In this document: positions 48,742 through 57,403 of the stretch, piece after piece
Layout: every line of letters begins with the position of its first letter
How positions within the stretch are numbered: the first letter of the stretch is position 1
From: Streptomyces tendae
GTDB lineage: Bacteria; Actinomycetota; Actinomycetes; Streptomycetales; Streptomycetaceae
Length of the DNA: 64,000 bases
NCBI RefSeq assembly: GCF_014650435.1
Contig: NZ_BMUY01000014.1
Coordinates: 163,460 to 227,459 of the forward strand
Reading direction: 5' to 3'
Notes under the pieces: generated by a model
Told to the model about the DNA's origin: nothing
What the model saw: the letters and a program-made list of their open reading frames with translations, nothing else
Database searches by the model: none
Made by a program: the position numbers and the translations under genes

Positions 48742-50417
48742 AAGTAGAGGCGGTTGAGCGAGACCGATTCGGCGGGTTCGGAGCGCAGCGGGTCGCCGTC
48801 GAGGGTGACCAGGCCCGTGCGCTGGTCGACGTCGACCGCGCCGGTACGGGAGTTCAGGCGCAGGTCGGCGGGGCCGATGCCGCGGGTGCCGCGCACGGCG
48901 ACCCGGCGGCGGCGGGTGGGCATGGTGTCGTGCCCCTGGTCGAGGGCGGCCTGTGCCACGAAGGCCACCGATATCTCGGCGGGCGTGGCACCGTGCGCGC
49001 CGAACTGGGGCCCGAGGACCAGCGGTTCGCAGGTGTCGGTGGCCGCGTTCGGGTCGCCGACCACGCCGTACGCCGGGAAGCCCGACTTGAGGACCAGCTG
49101 CGGCTTGGCCCCGAAGTACTCCGGGCGCCACAGCACGATGTCGGCGAGCTTGCCGACCTCGATGGAGCCGACCTCGTGCGCGAGGCCGTGGGCAATGGCG
49201 GGGTTGATGGTCAGCTTGGCGATGTAGCGCAGGACGCGCTCGTTGTCGTGGTCGTCCGGCGCGCCGAACTGGGCCTTCATCTTGCCGGCCATGGCGAAGG
49301 TGCGGCGGACGGTCTCGCCGGCCCGGCCCATGCCCTGCGCGTCGGAGGAGGTGATGCCGATGGCGCCCAGGTCGTGCAGCACGTCCTCGGCGCCCATGGT
49401 CCCGGCGCGGATGCGGTCGCGGGCCATGGCGGCGTCGCCCGGCAGGTCGGTCTTCAGGTCGTGGACGGAGACGATCATGCCGTAGTGCTCGGCGACCGCG
49501 TCCCGGCCGAAGGGCAGGGTGGGGTTGGTGGAGGAGCCGATGATGTTCGGGACGCCGGCCATCTTCAGCACGTTGGGGACGTGTCCGCCGCCGCAGCCCT
49601 CGATGTGGAAGGCGTGGATGGTGCGGCCCTCCAGGACCCGGAGGGTGTCCTCCACGGAGAGGCATTCGTTGAGGCCGTCGCTGTGCAGGGCGACCTGGAC
49701 GTCGTGCTCCTCGGCGACGCGCAGCGCGCTGTCCAGGGCGCGGGTGTGGGCGCCCATGTCCTCGTGCACCTTGAAGCCGGACGCCCCACCCTCGGCCAGC
49801 GCCTCGACCAGCGGGGCGTCGTGGGAGGACGAACCCCGGCCCAGGAAGCCGATGTTGACCGGCCAGGCGTCGAAGGCGCCGAACGCGTGCTTCAGCGCCC
49901 AGGGCGAGTTGACGCCGACGCCCCAGACCGGGCCGAACTCCTGGCCGATGATCGTCGTCACGCCGGAGGCGAGGGACGCCTCCATGATGCGCGGGGAGAG
50001 CAGGTGGACGTGGGTGTCCACGGCCCCGGCGGTGGCGACGAGGCCCTCGCCGGACACGATCGAGGTGCCGGTGCCGACCACGACGTCGACGCCGTCGAGG
50101 GTGTCGGGGTTCCCGGCCCGGCCGATGGCGTGGATGCGCCCCTCGCGGATGCCGATCGACACCTTCCGGATGCCCTGCACGGCGTCGATCACGACCACGT
50201 TGCTGATCACGACGTCGCAGGTGTCGCGCACGGCGGCGGCCTTGAGGTGCAGTCCGTCACGGGCGGTCTTGCCGAAACCGGCGAGGAACTCGTCCCCGTA
50301 CCGCTGGGCGTCGGACTCGACGCGGACCACCAGGCCCGAGTCGCCGAGGCGGAACCGGTCACCGGCGCGCGGGCCGTGGGTGGCGGCGTAGGCGTACGGG
50401 TCGATGTCCGTGCTCAT
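48735..50417 (-). CDS. ureC: Urease alpha subunit, atypical
   Basis: The 560-residue amidohydrolase has every nickel-site residue: H136/H138 (DTHVHLL), the carbamylated K216 (SGFKVHEDMGAH), H245 (VALHSDGLNE), H271 (HIEGCGGGHVP) and D359 (SSDAQGMGR). The catalytic flap His is H319, but the flap Cys before it is Val (VSVHDL in place of the usual VCHHL). ATG 50415-50417 overlaps the ureAB stop. No UreD, E, F or G gene is nearby. It is the second, divergent urease type known in Streptomyces; urea hydrolysis is likely but not certain. Confidence 0.9.
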   Translation of the reverse strand: MSTDIDPYAYAATHGPRAGDRFRLGDSGLVVRVESDAQRYGDEFLAGFGKTARDGLHLKAAAVRDTCDVVISNVVVIDAVQGIRKVSIGIREGRIHAIGRAGNPDTLDGVDVVVGTGTSIVSGEGLVATAGAVDTHVHLLSPRIMEASLASGVTTIIGQEFGPVWGVGVNSPWALKHAFGAFDAWPVNIGFLGRGSSSHDAPLVEALAEGGASGFKVHEDMGAHTRALDSALRVAEEHDVQVALHSDGLNECLSVEDTLRVLEGRTIHAFHIEGCGGGHVPNVLKMAGVPNIIGSSTNPTLPFGRDAVAEHYGMIVSVHDLKTDLPGDAAMARDRIRAGTMGAEDVLHDLGAIGITSSDAQGMGRAGETVRRTFAMAGKMKAQFGAPDDHDNERVLRYIAKLTINPAIAHGLAHEVGSIEVGKLADIVLWRPEYFGAKPQLVLKSGFPAYGVVGDPNAATDTCEPLVLGPQFGAHGATPAEISVAFVAQAALDQGHDTMPTRRRRVAVRGTRGIGPADLRLNSRTGAVDVDQRTGLVTLDGDPLRSEPAESVSLNRLYFL

Positions 50418-51097
50418 CGGTCTGCTCCCAGATATCCGCATGCGGCGGCCCGGCGCAGGGCCTCTTCCCTGGCACCCGGTGCGTCCAGCGCGCCGTCGAC
50501 CAGCCCGGCGAAGCCGATGGCGACGCGTGCGCCGCCGATCGGCACCAGCCCCACCTCGACGCGCTCGCCGGGGCCGAAGCGGACCGAGGATCCGGCGGGC
50601 ACGGCCAGGCGCATGCCGTAGGCCCGCTCACGGTCGAAGTCCAGGCGCGGGTTGGCCTCGAAGAAGTGGAAGTGGGAGGTCACGGAGACGGGCACGGTCG
50701 CGGTGTTGGTGACCGGGAGCCGCAGCGCCGCCACGGGTTCGGCGTGTGCGCGTCCCGGCAGCAGGGCGCCGGGGGCGTCGGCGCCGAGCCCGCCGCCCGC
50801 GACGGGGTCGGTGACGACCGCGAGGCGGGAGCCGTCGTCGAAGACGGCCTCCACGTGCACCTCGGTGACCACGTCCGCGACGCCGGGCAGCACGTCGTCC
50901 GGGCCGAGCACGGACCGGGCGCGCTCGACGGCCTCGGCGAGGCGGGCTCCGTCGCGGGCGGCCTCGCACACGGTGTCCGCGATCAGCGCGGTCGCCTCCG
51001 GCACGTTCAGCCTGAGCCCGCGGGCCCGGCGGGCGCGGGCCAGCTCCGCCGCCCCGAACAGCAGCAGCCGGTCACGTTCCGTGGGGGTCAGTCTCAC
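50414..51097 (-). CDS. ureAB: Fused urease gamma-beta subunit
   Basis: The 227-residue protein joins a gamma domain (RLTPTERDRLLLFGAAELARARRARGLRLNVPEATALI, residues 1-98) to a beta domain (PVTNTATVPVSVTSHFHFFEANPRLDFDRERAYGMRLAVPAG, about 130-227). GTG 51095-51097 follows GAGGAGG by 9 nt; an upstream GTG at 51115 lies in front of that site and is unlikely. The gene is divergent from an NCS1 permease across a 19-bp palindrome. Confidence 0.92.
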   Translation of the reverse strand: MRLTPTERDRLLLFGAAELARARRARGLRLNVPEATALIADTVCEAARDGARLAEAVERARSVLGPDDVLPGVADVVTEVHVEAVFDDGSRLAVVTDPVAGGGLGADAPGALLPGRAHAEPVAALRLPVTNTATVPVSVTSHFHFFEANPRLDFDRERAYGMRLAVPAGSSVRFGPGERVEVGLVPIGGARVAIGFAGLVDGALDAPGAREEALRRAAACGYLGADR

Positions 51098-51124
51098 GTC
51101 GCGGCACCTCCTCACTTCTCCTGA

Positions 51125-51143
51125 TTTAGAGCATCACTCTAAA
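51125..51143. promoter_or_regulatory. TTTAGAG-N5-CTCTAAA operator in the urease/permease divergent region
   Basis: A perfect 7-bp inverted repeat lies 27 bp upstream of ureAB. A degenerate second copy (TTGAAC-GTCG-CTCTAA, 51214-51229) lies upstream of the permease. One regulator probably controls both directions; the TetR at 46978-47580 is a candidate. Confidence 0.7.
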
Positions 51144-51270
51144 CGCAAATCTCACCCTAGACACGAATTACAGGCAACGGAACCGTTGACTGACAGCGGG
51201 GGCAGACGTCACATTGAACGTCGCTCTAACATCACTCCACCCCTCAGGCGGCCGTCGAAGGAGACCAGCC

Positions 51271-52716
51271 ATGCCGATAGAACAGCGCGGAGTCGACACC
51301 ATCCCGGAGGCGGAACGCACCAGCGGGCCCCGGGACCTGGTCTCGATCCTGCTGGGGTCCAACCTCTGCCTGGGCGTGATCGTCTTCGGCTGGCTGCCGC
51401 CGTCCTTCGGCCTCGGCTGGTGGGCGTCGGTGAGCTCGGTGGTCGCGGGGACGCTCGTCGGCACGCTGTTCACGGCCCCGCTGGCCCTGATCTCCCTGCG
51501 TACCGGCACCAACCTGTCCACGTCCTCCGGCGCCCAGTTCGGCGTGCGCGGGCGACTGGTGGGCTCGGTGGTCGGACTGCTGCTGGCCCTCGGCTACACC
51601 GCGCTGACCGTGTGGATCGGCGGGGACGTGATGGCGGGCGTGCTCGGACGGCTCTTCGGCCTGCCACAGGGCGGTGCGACATACGCCGTCGTCTACGGAC
51701 TGCTGGCCGCCGCGACCGTCGCCGGCGCGGTCTACGGCTACCGGGTGCTGCTCGCCATGTCCCGGGTGCTGGCCTACGGCATGACCGCGCTGCTGGCGCT
51801 GGGCGTGATCGCCTACGCGCCCGACTTCACCACCGCCGCGCTGCCGGAGGCGGGCGGGTATCTGCTGGGCGGGTTCTGGCCGACGTGGCTGCTGGCGGCG
51901 GTGGCCGCGGGACTGTCCGGGCCGATCGCCTTCATCACACTGCTCGGCGACTACACCCGCTACATCTCACCGGCCCGCTTCTCCTCCCGCCGGGTGCTGC
52001 ACGCGACCTGGCTGGGGCTGACGCTGGGGCTGCTGGTCCCGCAGCTCTTCGGCACCTTCACGGCGTACGCCGCCCGCGCCGCCCTGGACTACGCGGGGCC
52101 GCTGGTCGACGCCGCCCCCACCTGGTACCTGGTCCCGCTGCTGCTGGCCGCCTCGGCCGGCTCGGTCGGCAACGCGGGGCTGATGCTGTACTCGATGGGC
52201 CTGGACCTGGACGCGATCCTGCCGCGCGCCTCCCGCGCCCGCGCCACCTGCGCCGTCGCCGTGGTCGCCACGGCCTGCGTCTTCGCCGGGCACTACGCCT
52301 GGCAGGCGCAGTCGGCGATGACGTCCTTCGTGCTGCTGCTGACGGCGATCGGCACCCCGTGGGCGGTCATCACGATGATCGGCTCGGTGCGCTGCGACGG
52401 GGTGTACGACGCGGACGCCCTCCAGGTCTTCAACCGCCGGGCGCGGGGCGGGATCTACTGGTACCGCTCCGGCTGGAACGTCCCTGCGACGGCCGCCTGG
52501 GCGGTGGGCGCGGTGGTCGGCGTGCTCGCGGTCTCCCTGCCGTCGTACGAGGGCCCGCTGCTGTTCCTCACCGGCGGGGTGGACTGCAGCTTCCTGCTGT
52601 CGGGGCTGGTGGGCGGGGTGGTGTACGTGCTGTTGCCGCAGCCCCGGGCTGCCTCGCCGGAGGAGCCCGGGGTCGGGAATCTCAGCCCGTCTGGGGGTAC
52701 CTCCCACGCCCTCTAG
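51271..52716 (+). CDS. NCS1-family permease (cytosine/purine/allantoin type)
   Basis: The 481-residue protein has about twelve hydrophobic segments and NCS1 features: SILLGSNLCLGVIVFGWLPP, SLRTGTNLSTSSGAQFGVRG and FITLLGDYTRYIS. It probably imports a nucleobase, allantoin, urea-like or amine compound to feed the neighbouring urease/deiminase. ATG 51271 follows AAGGAG. The last residues, NLSPSGGTSHAL, come from an intergenic repeat that has run into the gene and also ends the MFS gene near 62 kb. Confidence 0.88.
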   Translation: MPIEQRGVDTIPEAERTSGPRDLVSILLGSNLCLGVIVFGWLPPSFGLGWWASVSSVVAGTLVGTLFTAPLALISLRTGTNLSTSSGAQFGVRGRLVGSVVGLLLALGYTALTVWIGGDVMAGVLGRLFGLPQGGATYAVVYGLLAAATVAGAVYGYRVLLAMSRVLAYGMTALLALGVIAYAPDFTTAALPEAGGYLLGGFWPTWLLAAVAAGLSGPIAFITLLGDYTRYISPARFSSRRVLHATWLGLTLGLLVPQLFGTFTAYAARAALDYAGPLVDAAPTWYLVPLLLAASAGSVGNAGLMLYSMGLDLDAILPRASRARATCAVAVVATACVFAGHYAWQAQSAMTSFVLLLTAIGTPWAVITMIGSVRCDGVYDADALQVFNRRARGGIYWYRSGWNVPATAAWAVGAVVGVLAVSLPSYEGPLLFLTGGVDCSFLLSGLVGGVVYVLLPQPRAASPEEPGVGNLSPSGGTSHAL

Positions 52717-52743
52717 GCAGTGGGGGAGTTTGAGGACGAGGCC
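52681..52743 (+). repeat. 63-bp intergenic repeat, copy 1
   Basis: Identical over 63 bp to 61919-61981. It contains an imperfect hairpin (CTCCCAC...GTGGGGGAG) and is followed by a second hairpin, CTGGGGGC-GGCA-GCCCCCAG, that may act as a terminator. It encodes the C-terminal residues of the permease. Confidence 0.9.
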
Positions 52744-52809
52744 GTTCAGGCCGAAGCGGGGGTCTGGGGGCGGCAGCCCCCAGCGGCCCGCACCCACGCC
52801 GGGGTCGCG

Positions 52810-53898
52810 TCAGGCCAGCGTGTGCATCCACCCGTGCATGTCCGCGACAGTGCCCCGCTGGATGTCGAGCAGCGCGTCCCGCAGCCGCTGCGTCACCTCG
52901 CCCGGCTCGCCCCCGCTCTGCTGCCACTCGGCGCCGGTCCGCTTGACCGTGCCGACCGGCGTGATCACGGCGGCGGTCCCGCAGGCGAAGACCTCGGTGA
53001 GGGTGCCGTTCTCCGAGTCGCGCTGCCACTGGTCGACCGAGACACGGCCCTCCTCGGCCTCGTAGCCGAGGTCACGGGCGACGGTGAGCAGGGAGTCGCG
53101 GGTGACGCCCTCCAGGATGGAGCCGGTGAGGGTGGGCGTGATGATCTTGTTGCCGTACACGAAGTAGAGGTTCATGCCGCCCAGTTCCTCGACCCACTTG
53201 CGCTCGATGGCGTCGAGGTAGCAGACCTGGTCGCAGCCCTTGGTCGCCGCTTCCGCCTGCGCGAGCAGCGACGCCGCGTAGTTCCCGCCGGTCTTGGCGT
53301 CGCCCATGCCGCCGGGGACGGCGCGGACCCGGTCCTCGGAGACCCAGATGGAGACCGGCTTGACCCCGCCCGGGAAGTAGGCGCCGGCCGGGGAGGCGAT
53401 GACGAGGAAGAGGTACTCGTTGGCGGGCTTGACGCCCAGGCCGACCTCGGTGGCGATCATGAAGGGGCGCAGGTAGAGCGACTCCTCGCCGCCGTGCGCC
53501 GGGACCCACTTCTCGTCCTGCCCGACCAGCGCGTCGCAGGCTTCGATGAAGGTGTCCACCGGAAGCTCGGGCATGCCCAGGCGGCGCGAGGACGCCTGGA
53601 AGCGGGCGCCGTTCTTCTCCGGGCGGAAGGTGGCGACGGAGCCGTCGGGCCGCCGGTATGCCTTCAGTCCCTCGAAGATCTCCTGCGCGTAGTGCAGGAC
53701 CATGGTGGCCGGGTCGAGGGAGAGCGGTGCGTACGGCACGAGCTGGCCGTCGTGCCAGCCGCGGCCCTCGGTCCACTTGATCGTCACCATGTGGTCGGTG
53801 AAGTGGCGGCCGAACCCGGGGTTGGCCAGAATCTCCGCGCGCTCGGAGTCCGAGAGCGGGTTGGCGGAGGGCTTGAGCTCGATCGTGGGCGTCGTCAT
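52810..53898 (-). CDS. ilvE: Branched-chain amino acid aminotransferase
   Basis: The 362-residue fold-IV PLP enzyme does the last step of Ile/Leu/Val synthesis and supplies branched starters for fatty acids and polyketides. Motifs are LHYAQEIFEGLKAYRRPDG, YLRPFMIATE, the PLP-lysine segment GDAKTGGNYAASLLAQAEA, CYLDAIERKWVEELGGMN and TEVFACGTAAVITPVG. ATG 53898 follows GAAGGA. It is convergent with the NCS1 permease. Confidence 0.96.
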   Translation of the reverse strand: MTTPTIELKPSANPLSDSERAEILANPGFGRHFTDHMVTIKWTEGRGWHDGQLVPYAPLSLDPATMVLHYAQEIFEGLKAYRRPDGSVATFRPEKNGARFQASSRRLGMPELPVDTFIEACDALVGQDEKWVPAHGGEESLYLRPFMIATEVGLGVKPANEYLFLVIASPAGAYFPGGVKPVSIWVSEDRVRAVPGGMGDAKTGGNYAASLLAQAEAATKGCDQVCYLDAIERKWVEELGGMNLYFVYGNKIITPTLTGSILEGVTRDSLLTVARDLGYEAEEGRVSVDQWQRDSENGTLTEVFACGTAAVITPVGTVKRTGAEWQQSGGEPGEVTQRLRDALLDIQRGTVADMHGWMHTLA

Positions 53899-54093
53899 GG
53901 GTGGCTGTCCTTCACCGGTTCGTATTGTGACGGGCCGCGGTCACGCCCGTACGGCCGGTGGCCGGTGCTAGGACGTCCGAGCATTCCCTCAAGTCGCGGC
54001 TTTCGCGTTCGATTATCGCGCGCGGCCCGCGACGGGCGAAACGGGGTGAATGCGGTCCAGGGTTCGATGGTCGCACCTGGCGGACGCAGGAGA
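53899..54093 (-). other. Region between leuB and ilvE
   Basis: After the leuB terminator, about 195 bp precede ilvE. A frame is open across it but shows no family resemblance. It probably holds the ilvE promoter; no clear attenuator hairpin with a T-run was seen. Confidence 0.4.
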
Positions 54094-54131
54094 AAGCCGC
54101 CGGGTGCCTTGTTTTTCGGACCCGGCGGCTT
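54094..54131 (-). terminator. Terminator downstream of leuB
   Basis: Perfect 12-bp arms, AAGCCGCCGGGT and ACCCGGCGGCTT, flank a 14-nt loop 28 bp after the leuB stop. Confidence 0.75.
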
Positions 54132-54159
54132 CGAAAGGTTGGATTTCGAGTGCGCCGGG

Positions 54160-55203
54160 TCAGCCGGCTACTCGTACGGCGAGCGCGTCGCCGATCTCGG
54201 AGGTGCTCCGGGCGGGCAGGCCGCCGCGCTCGCCGAGGTCGGCGGAGACGGCTTCCTCGATCCGGGCGGCCTCGTCCTCGTACCCGAGGTGGCGCAGCAG
54301 CAGGGCGACGGACAGGACCGTGGCGGTGGGGTCGGCCTTGCCCTGGCCGGCGATGTCCGGCGCGGAGCCGTGCACCGGCTCGAACATCGAGGGGAAGTCG
54401 CCGGCCGGGTTGATGTTCCCGCTGGCGGCGACGCCGATGCCGCCGGAGACGGCCGCGGCGAGGTCGGTGATGATGTCGCCGAAGAGGTTGTCGGTGACGA
54501 TCACGTCGAACCGGGCCGGGTCGGTGACCAGGTAGATGGTCGCGGCGTCGACGTGGATGTAGTCGGTGGTGACCTCGGGGAACTCCACCGCGACCTTGTT
54601 GAAGATGTTGGTCCACAGGTGGCCCGCGAAGGTCAGCACGTTGTTCTTGTGGACCAGCGTGAGCTTCTTGCGGGGGCGGGCCTGGGCGCGGGCGAAGGCG
54701 TCGCGGACGACGCGCTCGACGCCGTAGGCCGTGTTGACGGAGACCTCGGTGGCGACCTCGTGCTCGGTGCCCTTGCGGATGGTGCCGCCGTTGCCCGTGT
54801 ACGGACCCTCGGTGCCCTCGCGGACGACGACGAAGTCGATCTCGGGCTGACCGGCGAGCGGGGTGGCGACGCCGGGCAGGAGCTTGCTCGGCCGCAGGTT
54901 GACGTGGTGGTCGAAGGCGAAGCGGAGCTTGAGCAGGAAGCCGCGCTCCAGCACGCCGGACGGCACCGACGGGTCACCGATCGCGCCGAGCAGGATGGCG
55001 TCGTGCGCCTTGAGGGCGTCGAGGTCGGCGTCGGTGAGGGTCTCACCGGTGGCGTGGTAGCGCCGGGCGCCGAAGTCGAATTCCTTGGTCTCCAGCTTCA
55101 CATCCTGCGGAAGGACGGCGGAGAGGACCTTGAGACCCTCGGCCACGACCTCCTGGCCGATGCCGTCACCGGGAATCACTGCGAGATTGAGGCTGCGAGA
55201 CAT
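54160..55203 (-). CDS. leuB: 3-isopropylmalate dehydrogenase
   Basis: The 347-residue NAD-dependent enzyme oxidises 3-isopropylmalate in leucine synthesis. It has LAVIPGDGIGQEVVAEGL at the N-terminus, LLKLRFAFDHHVNLRPSKL (substrate Arg residues), LVHKNNVLTFAGHLW and DVIVTDNLFGDIITDLAAAVSGGIGVAASGNINP with the metal-binding Asp pair, followed by FEPVHGSAPDIAGQGKADP. The length and shortened form fit the actinobacterial LeuB group. Confidence 0.96.
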   Translation of the reverse strand: MSRSLNLAVIPGDGIGQEVVAEGLKVLSAVLPQDVKLETKEFDFGARRYHATGETLTDADLDALKAHDAILLGAIGDPSVPSGVLERGFLLKLRFAFDHHVNLRPSKLLPGVATPLAGQPEIDFVVVREGTEGPYTGNGGTIRKGTEHEVATEVSVNTAYGVERVVRDAFARAQARPRKKLTLVHKNNVLTFAGHLWTNIFNKVAVEFPEVTTDYIHVDAATIYLVTDPARFDVIVTDNLFGDIITDLAAAVSGGIGVAASGNINPAGDFPSMFEPVHGSAPDIAGQGKADPTATVLSVALLLRHLGYEDEAARIEEAVSADLGERGGLPARSTSEIGDALAVRVAG

Positions 55204-55240
55204 GACGGCACCCTATCGCTCGTCCCACGGGATGACATGA

Positions 55241-55261
55241 GGCGTCCGCCATGCGGACGCC
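55241..55261. terminator. Short hairpin upstream of leuB
   Basis: GGCGTCCGC-CAT-GCGGACGCC is a perfect 9-bp stem between the 43-residue gene and leuB. It may terminate the small gene. Confidence 0.5.
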
Positions 55262-55278
55262 ACAGTCGTCCGCGCGGC

Positions 55279-55410
55279 TCAGTGGCCGGTGGCGCCGCCG
55301 TTGTCCCGGCGGTCGAGGGAGCGCTGGAGGGCGGCCGCGGCGTTCTTGCGGTCGGAGTCGCTGGTACGGGAGAGGTGGCGGACTCGGCGGCGGACGGTCG
55401 TCTCGGCCAT
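55279..55410 (-). CDS. Small basic conserved hypothetical protein, 43 residues
   Basis: The product MAETTVRRRVRHLSRTSDSD ... is Arg-rich and hydrophilic, with a RKNAAAALQRSLDRRDNGG helix. ATG 55408-55410 has AAGGAG 9 nt upstream, a strong ribosome binding site. No known domain is recognised; RNA or DNA binding is possible from composition alone. It lies between pruA and leuB. Confidence 0.6.
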   Translation of the reverse strand: MAETTVRRRVRHLSRTSDSDRKNAAAALQRSLDRRDNGGATGH

Positions 55411-55661
55411 GGGAATCGACTCCTTCGGCACAAAGGGAGCACGGAAAGCGAGGGTGGTGTCAGACGCCGGAAGGGGCGGGGAGCACGGTGCCGCAGGGGT
55501 TGCCTGCACGGGCACGGGCTCACGACCGCCATTCGCTCGATCGAGCGGGACGTTCGGCTCCTACAAAACTAAGGGAGCGCGGAGCGTCTGTCTCCACAAT
55601 TACTCGGACTTCCTACTATCTGAGACAGTGCCTTGACTCACACGTCCCCCACCTGCGAAAA

Positions 55662-55701
55662 CGCCCGGCGGGCCAGGTCGGTCGACCTGGCCCGCCGGGC
55701 G
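55662..55701 (-). terminator. Terminator downstream of pruA
   Basis: A perfect 19-bp stem, CGCCCGGCGGGCCAGGTCG with its complement, is followed on the reverse strand by TTTT. Strong. Confidence 0.85.
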
Positions 55702-55716
55702 CTTCGCACGCGGGCG

Positions 55717-57357
55717 TCAGCCCATGTGCGGGTACGTGTAGTCGGTCGGCGCGACCAGCGTCTCCTTGATGGCGCGGGTCAGCGTCCAGCGCATCAGGTT
55801 CTGCGGGGCACCGGCCTTGTCGTTGGTGCCGGAGGCACGGCCGCCGCCGAAGGGCTGCTGGCCGACGACGGCGCCGGTCGACTTGTCGTTGATGTAGAAG
55901 TTGCCGGCCGCGTAGCGCAGCTTCTCCATCGTGTACGCGGCCGCCGCACGGTCGTTGGAGATGACCGAGCCGGTGAGCGCGTAGTCCGACACCGACTCCA
56001 TCTGGGTCAGCATCGCGTCGTACGCGCCGTCGGCGCTGTCGTCGTACACGTGCACGGCGAGGAAGGGACCGAAGTACTCGGTGCGGAAGACCTCGTTCTC
56101 CGGGTCGGTGCACTCGACGACCGTCGGGCGGACGAAGTAGCCGACCGAGTCGTCGTAGGAGCCGCCCGCGACGATCGTGCAGGTCTCGTCCGCCTTGGCA
56201 CGGTCGATGGCGGCCTTGTTCTTGGCGAAGGACCGCTCGTCGATGACGGCGCCCATGAAGTTCGACAGGTCGGTGACGTCACCCATGGTGAGGTAGTCGA
56301 CCTCGGCGGCGAACTCCTCCTTGAACCCGTCGTTCCAGATCGACGCCGGAATGTACGCGCGGGAGGTGGCGCTGCACTTCTGGCCCTGGTACTCGAAGGC
56401 ACCGCGGGTCAGCGCGGTCTTGAGCACGGCGCGGTCGGCGCTCGGGTGGGCGACCAGGAAGTCCTTGCCGCCGGTCTCGCCGACCAGGCGCGGGTAGGTG
56501 CGGTACTTCTCGATGTTGTTGCCGACCGTCTTCCACAGGTGCTGGAAGGTCTTGGTCGAGCCGGTGAAGTGGATGCCCGCGAGGTCCCGGTGCTCCAGGG
56601 CGACCTCGGAGACCGCGATGCCGTCGCCGGTGACCAGGTTGATGACGCCCTTGGGCAGCCCGGCCTCCTCCAGGAGCTGCATGAGCAGCACGGCGGCGTG
56701 GGTCTGCGTCGGGGACGGCTTCCAGACCACCACGTTGCCCATCAGGGCCGGAGCGGTGGGCAGGTTGGCCGCGATCGCGCTGAAGTTGAACGGCGTGATC
56801 GCGTAGACGAAGCCCTCCAGCGGGCGGTGGTCCATGCGGTTCCACACGCCCTGGGAGTTGGCCGGGGGCTGCTCGGCCAGGATGTTGCGGGCGTAGTGGA
56901 CGTTGAAGCGCCAGAAGTCGATCAGCTCGCAGGGGCTGTCGATCTCGGCCTGCTGGGCGGTCTTGGACTGGCCGAGCATGGTGGAGGCGGCGATGGTCTC
57001 GCGCCACGGGCCGGACAGCAGCTCGGCGGCGCGCAGGATGATCGCCGCGCGGTCGTCGAAGGACATCGCGCGCCACGCGGGGGCGGCGGCCAGGGCGGCG
57101 TCGATCGCGTCCTGGGCGTCCTGCTGCGTGGCGTTGGCGTACGTGCCCAGGCGGGACTTGTGGTTGTGCGGCTGCACGACGTCGAAGCGCTCGCCGCCAC
57201 CCATCCGCTTGACGCCACCGATCGTGCAGGGCAGGTCGACCGGGTTGTCGGCCAGCTCCTTGAGCTTGGCCTCAAGACGGGCACGCTCGGGCGAACCGGG
57301 CGCGTAGCCGTGCACCGGCTCGTTGACGGGGGTGGGGACCTGGGTCACAGCGTCCAT
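55717..57357 (-). CDS. pruA: L-glutamate gamma-semialdehyde (1-pyrroline-5-carboxylate) dehydrogenase
   Basis: The 546-residue aldehyde dehydrogenase converts P5C/glutamate semialdehyde to glutamate, the second step of proline catabolism. It has GNVVVWKPSPTQTHAA (NAD-binding Lys), FTGSTKTFQHLWKTVG, the catalytic Glu in VGETGGKDFLV and the catalytic Cys in YQGQKCSATSRAYIP, with a C-terminal oligomerisation flap. ATG 57357 follows AAAGGAG. It lies 46 bp after the proline dehydrogenase gene, so one operon is likely. Confidence 0.96.
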   Translation of the reverse strand: MDAVTQVPTPVNEPVHGYAPGSPERARLEAKLKELADNPVDLPCTIGGVKRMGGGERFDVVQPHNHKSRLGTYANATQQDAQDAIDAALAAAPAWRAMSFDDRAAIILRAAELLSGPWRETIAASTMLGQSKTAQQAEIDSPCELIDFWRFNVHYARNILAEQPPANSQGVWNRMDHRPLEGFVYAITPFNFSAIAANLPTAPALMGNVVVWKPSPTQTHAAVLLMQLLEEAGLPKGVINLVTGDGIAVSEVALEHRDLAGIHFTGSTKTFQHLWKTVGNNIEKYRTYPRLVGETGGKDFLVAHPSADRAVLKTALTRGAFEYQGQKCSATSRAYIPASIWNDGFKEEFAAEVDYLTMGDVTDLSNFMGAVIDERSFAKNKAAIDRAKADETCTIVAGGSYDDSVGYFVRPTVVECTDPENEVFRTEYFGPFLAVHVYDDSADGAYDAMLTQMESVSDYALTGSVISNDRAAAAYTMEKLRYAAGNFYINDKSTGAVVGQQPFGGGRASGTNDKAGAPQNLMRWTLTRAIKETLVAPTDYTYPHMG

Positions 57358-57403
57358 GGGTTCCGTAACTCCTTTAACTGAGCGGTCTTGCGAGCGGGTG
57401 GGC

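Noticed and set aside
53912..54060. Possible leader peptide with ATA-ATC Ile codons before ilvE
   Set aside because: No short frame with a good ribosome binding site and no terminator hairpin with a T-run was found, so attenuation is not supported.
52720..55572. 950-codon forward frame opposite ilvE and leuB
   Set aside because: ilvE and leuB on the reverse strand are unmistakable; this frame has no domain and spans two terminators.
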